A stretch of 23,691 nt of DNA from NCBI GenBank assembly GCA_027020325.1, contig JALUVT010000139.1, positions 1 to 23,691 of the forward strand, written 5' to 3'. The notes below the pieces were generated by a model that saw only the letters and a list, made by a program, of their open reading frames with translations, was not told where the DNA came from and did not search any database. Shown piece by piece: positions 21,327 to 23,691 of the stretch (position 1 is the first letter of the stretch; the number at the start of each line of letters is the position of its first letter). The translations under genes and the position numbers were made by a program. The DNA is from a bacterium (lineage in GTDB: Bacteria > Patescibacteriota > 4484-211).

Positions 21327-22532
21327 ATGAAAATCAAGTCATTTTTAATTTTGTTTTACACAACTTTGAAGATGTTTATCCGTGATCGCCAGACTTGGTT
21401 TTGGAGTTTGGTTATTCCTCTTTTGATTTTGACCATTTTTGGCCTTATTGATTTTGAGCGTTTAGGAAAAATTAAAATCGGCTGGGTTGATCCTGTGGCC
21501 AATGATTTGAGCCAGAAAATTGAAAAAAGCTTAGAAGAGATCAGTATTGTTGAATTAAAGAAAGGTTCTTTTTCCAAGCTCAAAAAAGACCTTCAGGAGG
21601 GAGGCATTGATTTGCTGTTGGTTCTACCTTCTGATTTACCCGCGCAATTACCGCAAAATAATCCGAGCTTGGCCCCGTCTAATGAAAAAACAGCTTTGCT
21701 TCCCAGTCATCGCTCCCCTACGAATTCAGCTCCTCCGACCCCCTCTCAACCTGCAGGAAAGAAAACAGTCTCCTTACCTTCGGTGAAGATTGAAGTTTGG
21801 TATGACCCGGCGAATATGGAGAAAACTGATCCGGGCTTGATGCTGGTCGAGCAAGTTTTTTCTCAATTAAACCTTCAATTAACGGGACAAAAACCATTTT
21901 TTACCCTCGAGCAAAAATCAGTTGATAGCCGTAATCTTAGTTATTTAGACTTTATTACCCCGGGGTTGGTGGGAATGATGATTATGCAGTTGGGAATTAT
22001 CGGAGTGGCGATGACCTTGGTGCGTTTTCGCGAACAGGATATTCTCAAGCGGCTCCGTTTAACCCCAATTAAACCCTCTTTGTTTTTAGCTTCGCTGTTG
22101 GGAACGCGTCTGTTGCTTTTAATTCTTCAAGCCGCTTTATTAATTATATTGGGGAAGGTGCTTTTTGATCTGCACCTGCAAGCTCATTATCTGGGAGTGG
22201 TTCTTTTTGTGATCTTGGGCAGTTTAACCTTTTTAAGTTTGGGATTTGCGGTTTCGGGGATGGCGCGCAGTCTCAACATGGCGATGGCCATTGCCCAGAT
22301 GGTGCAAATGCCGATGATGTTTCTTTCCGGAGTTTTTTTCCCCCGTGAGGGCTTCCCGCTCTGGTTGCAACGAGTAACTGATTACCTACCCTTAACTTTT
22401 TTGGCCGAAGGCTTGCGGCAAACTTTGATTCAAGGAGTGCAGTGGCCTGATTTTCGCGCTAATTTGGGGGCGTTGTTAATTTGGTCTTTAGTTGGTTTTA
22501 TTCTGGCGCGGCAGTTTTTCCGTTGGGAATAG
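21327..22532 (+). CDS. ABC-2 type transporter, permease subunit
   Basis: This 401-aa membrane partner of the preceding ATPase has one helix near the N-terminus (about residues 22-41), a large extracytoplasmic domain (about 45-205), and about five helices in the C-terminal half. Motifs include LDFITPGLVGMMIMQ and YLPLTFLAEGLRQ, typical of ABC-2 permeases. The external domain carries a Pro/Ser-rich low-complexity insertion (about residues 103-148) that is probably flexible. It is co-transcribed with the ATPase (3-nt gap) and ends in TAG. Confidence 0.92.
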   Translation: MKIKSFLILFYTTLKMFIRDRQTWFWSLVIPLLILTIFGLIDFERLGKIKIGWVDPVANDLSQKIEKSLEEISIVELKKGSFSKLKKDLQEGGIDLLLVLPSDLPAQLPQNNPSLAPSNEKTALLPSHRSPTNSAPPTPSQPAGKKTVSLPSVKIEVWYDPANMEKTDPGLMLVEQVFSQLNLQLTGQKPFFTLEQKSVDSRNLSYLDFITPGLVGMMIMQLGIIGVAMTLVRFREQDILKRLRLTPIKPSLFLASLLGTRLLLLILQAALLIILGKVLFDLHLQAHYLGVVLFVILGSLTFLSLGFAVSGMARSLNMAMAIAQMVQMPMMFLSGVFFPREGFPLWLQRVTDYLPLTFLAEGLRQTLIQGVQWPDFRANLGALLIWSLVGFILARQFFRWE

Positions 22533-22641
22533 GCAAAAATTTTTTGGGCAGATTTTCTTTTTCTTTTTTTCTTGCTCCGGTAAAGGTTTATTTTGGTTTT
22601 CCTATTTTTCCTTCCCGCTTTCCCAAAGAAAAAAAATTTTT

Positions 22642-22647
22642 TAGAAT
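22642..22647 (+). promoter_or_regulatory. -10 box of the HEPN-CBS gene
   Basis: TAGAAT (5 of 6) lies 7 nt before ATG 22655, so transcription would start at the start codon. The upstream 100 nt are strongly T- and C-rich, with no clear -35. Confidence 0.4.
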
Positions 22648-22654
22648 AGAATAA

Positions 22655-23362
22655 ATGTCTTTGCCGAGGGTAAGAGCACAAAATAATAATTTTCTCAACC
22701 TTTTCAGCCGTTTTGAAGCCTATTTAGCAGAAAATTTTCGCGGAGAAAGCACTTCGCAACGCTTGGACAAGGCTTTAACGCATTCTCGCTTCCGGCGGCG
22801 GCTTGAAGAATTAAATTTAACTGCCGATGATCTGCATAACCTTCGTCAGCTGCGTAATATTTTGGCCCATAATCCGACCTACCTGGCGGTGAGTGCAGAA
22901 GCTTTGATGGACTTGAATAAGTTAATTTTGGCTTTTTGTGATAAAGCACTGGACTTAGCAACACCGCGAGCAAAAATTTATGCCGCTTCATTGCAGACGC
23001 GGGTTTGGGATATTGTTCAGGCAATGGATCGTTTTGATTTTAGTTATGTTCCGATTATTGAAGGCAAGAAATTTTTGGGTCTCTTTTCCAAACACATTTT
23101 ATTAAAATTAGTAGCGGCAGAAAAATTGAACCGGACGGTTAAAATTGAAGAGATTGAGGATTTCATTCAGCTCGATGATGCCGAACACGGCTTCGTCTTT
23201 TTGGCGGCGAGTGCTCCTGCCGAACAAGCCTATCATCTTTTTGCGCGCTACATTGATCAGGGGAAACATTTGGGAGTTATTTTTTTAACTCGCAAAGGTG
23301 AAGTTTCGGGTGATATTTTAGGACTGATTACCGCGTGGGATCTTTATAAAAGGCATTCGTAG
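22655..23362 (+). CDS. HEPN-like domain fused to a CBS-domain pair
   Basis: This is a 235-aa cytoplasmic protein. Residues about 10-100 are all-helical and contain LRQLRNILAHNP, with Arg67-Asn68-xxx-His72. That is the R-N-x3-H motif of HEPN domains, many of which are metal-independent RNases. Residues about 105-150 (VWDIVQAMDRFDFSYVPIIEGKKFLGLF) form one CBS motif. About 175-232 (LGVIFLTRKGEVSGDILGLITAWDLYK) form a second. CBS pairs usually bind adenine nucleotides. A nucleotide-gated HEPN RNase is possible, but the HEPN call rests on one motif and helical context. It is encoded just before tRNA-Phe and probably monocistronic. Confidence 0.7.
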   Translation: MSLPRVRAQNNNFLNLFSRFEAYLAENFRGESTSQRLDKALTHSRFRRRLEELNLTADDLHNLRQLRNILAHNPTYLAVSAEALMDLNKLILAFCDKALDLATPRAKIYAASLQTRVWDIVQAMDRFDFSYVPIIEGKKFLGLFSKHILLKLVAAEKLNRTVKIEEIEDFIQLDDAEHGFVFLAASAPAEQAYHLFARYIDQGKHLGVIFLTRKGEVSGDILGLITAWDLYKRHS

Positions 23363-23391
23363 TTATCAACAGGCCCTAAAAATGCTATAAT
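23363..23391 (+). promoter_or_regulatory. tRNA-Phe promoter
   Basis: TTATCA (23363-23368, 4 of 6) and TATAAT (23386-23391, perfect) are separated by 17 nt. The sequence TGC before the -10 makes it an extended -10 promoter. The start is expected near 23398, a few bases before the mature tRNA 5' end at 23406. Confidence 0.75.
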
Positions 23392-23405
23392 TCTAGCTGT
23401 TACCG

Positions 23406-23481
23406 GCCGAGGTAGCCAAGGTGGTCACGGCGCCAGTCTGAAAAACTGGTGATGTCGGTTCGACTCCGACCCTCGGCACCA
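23406..23481 (+). tRNA. tRNA-Phe (anticodon GAA)
   Basis: A complete cloverleaf of 76 nt is present. The acceptor GCCGAGG pairs with CCTCGGC (7 bp). The D arm is GCC...GGC. The anticodon stem is CCAGT/ACTGG with loop CTGAAAA, so the anticodon is GAA. The T arm is GTCGG/CCGAC with loop TTCGACT. The discriminator is A and the 3' CCA is encoded (23479-23481). It is preceded by a strong promoter. No terminator is obvious downstream. Confidence 0.97.
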
Positions 23482-23555
23482 AAGGATATTAGGAGCAACT
23501 TTTAGCCCATACTGAAGGTTAGGATTTGGATTGTGTTGTTCGGTGTTTTATTTGG

Positions 23556-23564
23556 TGATTTAAT
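23556..23564 (+). promoter_or_regulatory. Extended -10 upstream of the partial helicase gene
   Basis: TGATTTAAT matches the extended -10 pattern (one change) and ends 8 nt before GTG 23573. A TTGTTC at the -35 distance is weak. It again predicts a leaderless mRNA. Confidence 0.35.
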
Positions 23565-23572
23565 GATCAGCT

Positions 23573-23691
23573 GTGGCTAATTATTCCGATTTAACATTTA
23601 TCACGAATGAGAAGGGACAAACCCTCCTGGAGCGGTTTAAGGTCTTAATCAAGGACGCTGAATTTTTTGATGTCCTTGTTGGTTACTTTTA
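23573..23691 (+). CDS. N-terminus of a PLD-like/SF2 helicase (truncated by window end)
   Basis: Only the first 39 residues are present. They contain SDLTFITNEKGQTLLERF followed by KDAEFFDVLVGYF. This closely resembles the N-terminal phospholipase D-like domain of large SNF2-type helicases that accompany methyltransferases in restriction/defence islands. The assignment rests on family knowledge of this N-terminal pattern; no catalytic motif is in view. GTG 23573 is the only in-frame start after the TGA at 23564-23566, and there is no SD. The position 92 nt after a tRNA gene suits an accessory island boundary. Confidence 0.55.
   Translation, partial: MANYSDLTFITNEKGQTLLERFKVLIKDAEFFDVLVGYF

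Noticed and set aside
2632..23362. Genome-wide reassignment of UGA to Gly or Trp
   Set aside because: dnaK, dnaJ, the 1087-aa fusion and all other conserved genes are full length with no internal TGA. The standard code explains the window; only the frame before hrcA hints otherwise.
1..23691. CRISPR array or insertion sequence
   Set aside because: No regularly spaced repeats of 20 nt or more with unique spacers, no transposase frame and no terminal inverted repeats were seen.

Overview
The window is an AT-rich bacterial chromosome segment using the standard stop codons, with densely packed genes. The protein set suggests a Candidate Phyla Radiation (Patescibacteria) genome: a short HrcA, DUF4446, a DUF3048 (YerB-like) protein, a winged-helix/nucleotidyltransferase protein, FemAB, a very large DUF4012 protein and a Wzz-like protein. 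This assignment is inference from gene content; no rRNA is present to confirm it.

Layout. Bases 1-1340 are accessory-looking: an acidic 57-aa micro-ORF, a 52-aa ORF, a 430-nt stretch full of hairpins, a 119-aa orphan gene, and a small membrane-protein-like frame broken by two in-frame TGA codons. Bases 1326-5662 hold the heat-shock operon hrcA-grpE-dnaK-dnaJ, with its own promoter and a degenerate CIRCE-like site. A 510-nt gap without a convincing gene follows. Next on the + strand come a membrane-anchored beta-propeller protein (6173) and a four-gene operon: DUF4446, DUF3048, wHTH/NTase, CsoR-family sensor (7669-10278). Convergent to it is a ribbon-helix-helix plus Nudix fusion with a good promoter overlaid by 10-bp direct repeats. 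After a 409-nt gap comes a FemAB-type aminoacyltransferase.

The minus-strand operon 18134->12482 encodes DUF1858-RNase HI, a Wzz-like protein, a giant SDR-epimerase/DUF4012 fusion and a divergent Tgt. It therefore mixes cell-surface polysaccharide functions with nucleic-acid enzymes. truB runs divergently from it. rhomboid-miaA (minus) is convergent with truB, and an ABC-2 exporter pair diverges from rhomboid. A HEPN-like/CBS protein and tRNA-Phe(GAA) follow. The window ends inside a gene whose N-terminus resembles PLD-domain SF2 helicases of defence loci, so a defence or accessory island may begin just after the tRNA.

Recurrent themes. Several transcription units have a -10-like hexamer only 6-11 nt before the start codon and no Shine-Dalgarno, suggesting leaderless mRNAs. 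Others (hrcA, the beta-propeller gene, femAB) have a leader with a purine-rich site. Three tRNA-modification enzymes (Tgt, TruB, MiaA) lie within 8 kb. The most promising unusual items are the RHH-Nudix autoregulator candidate, the HEPN-CBS protein beside tRNA-Phe and the truncated helicase, and the SDR-DUF4012 fusion.
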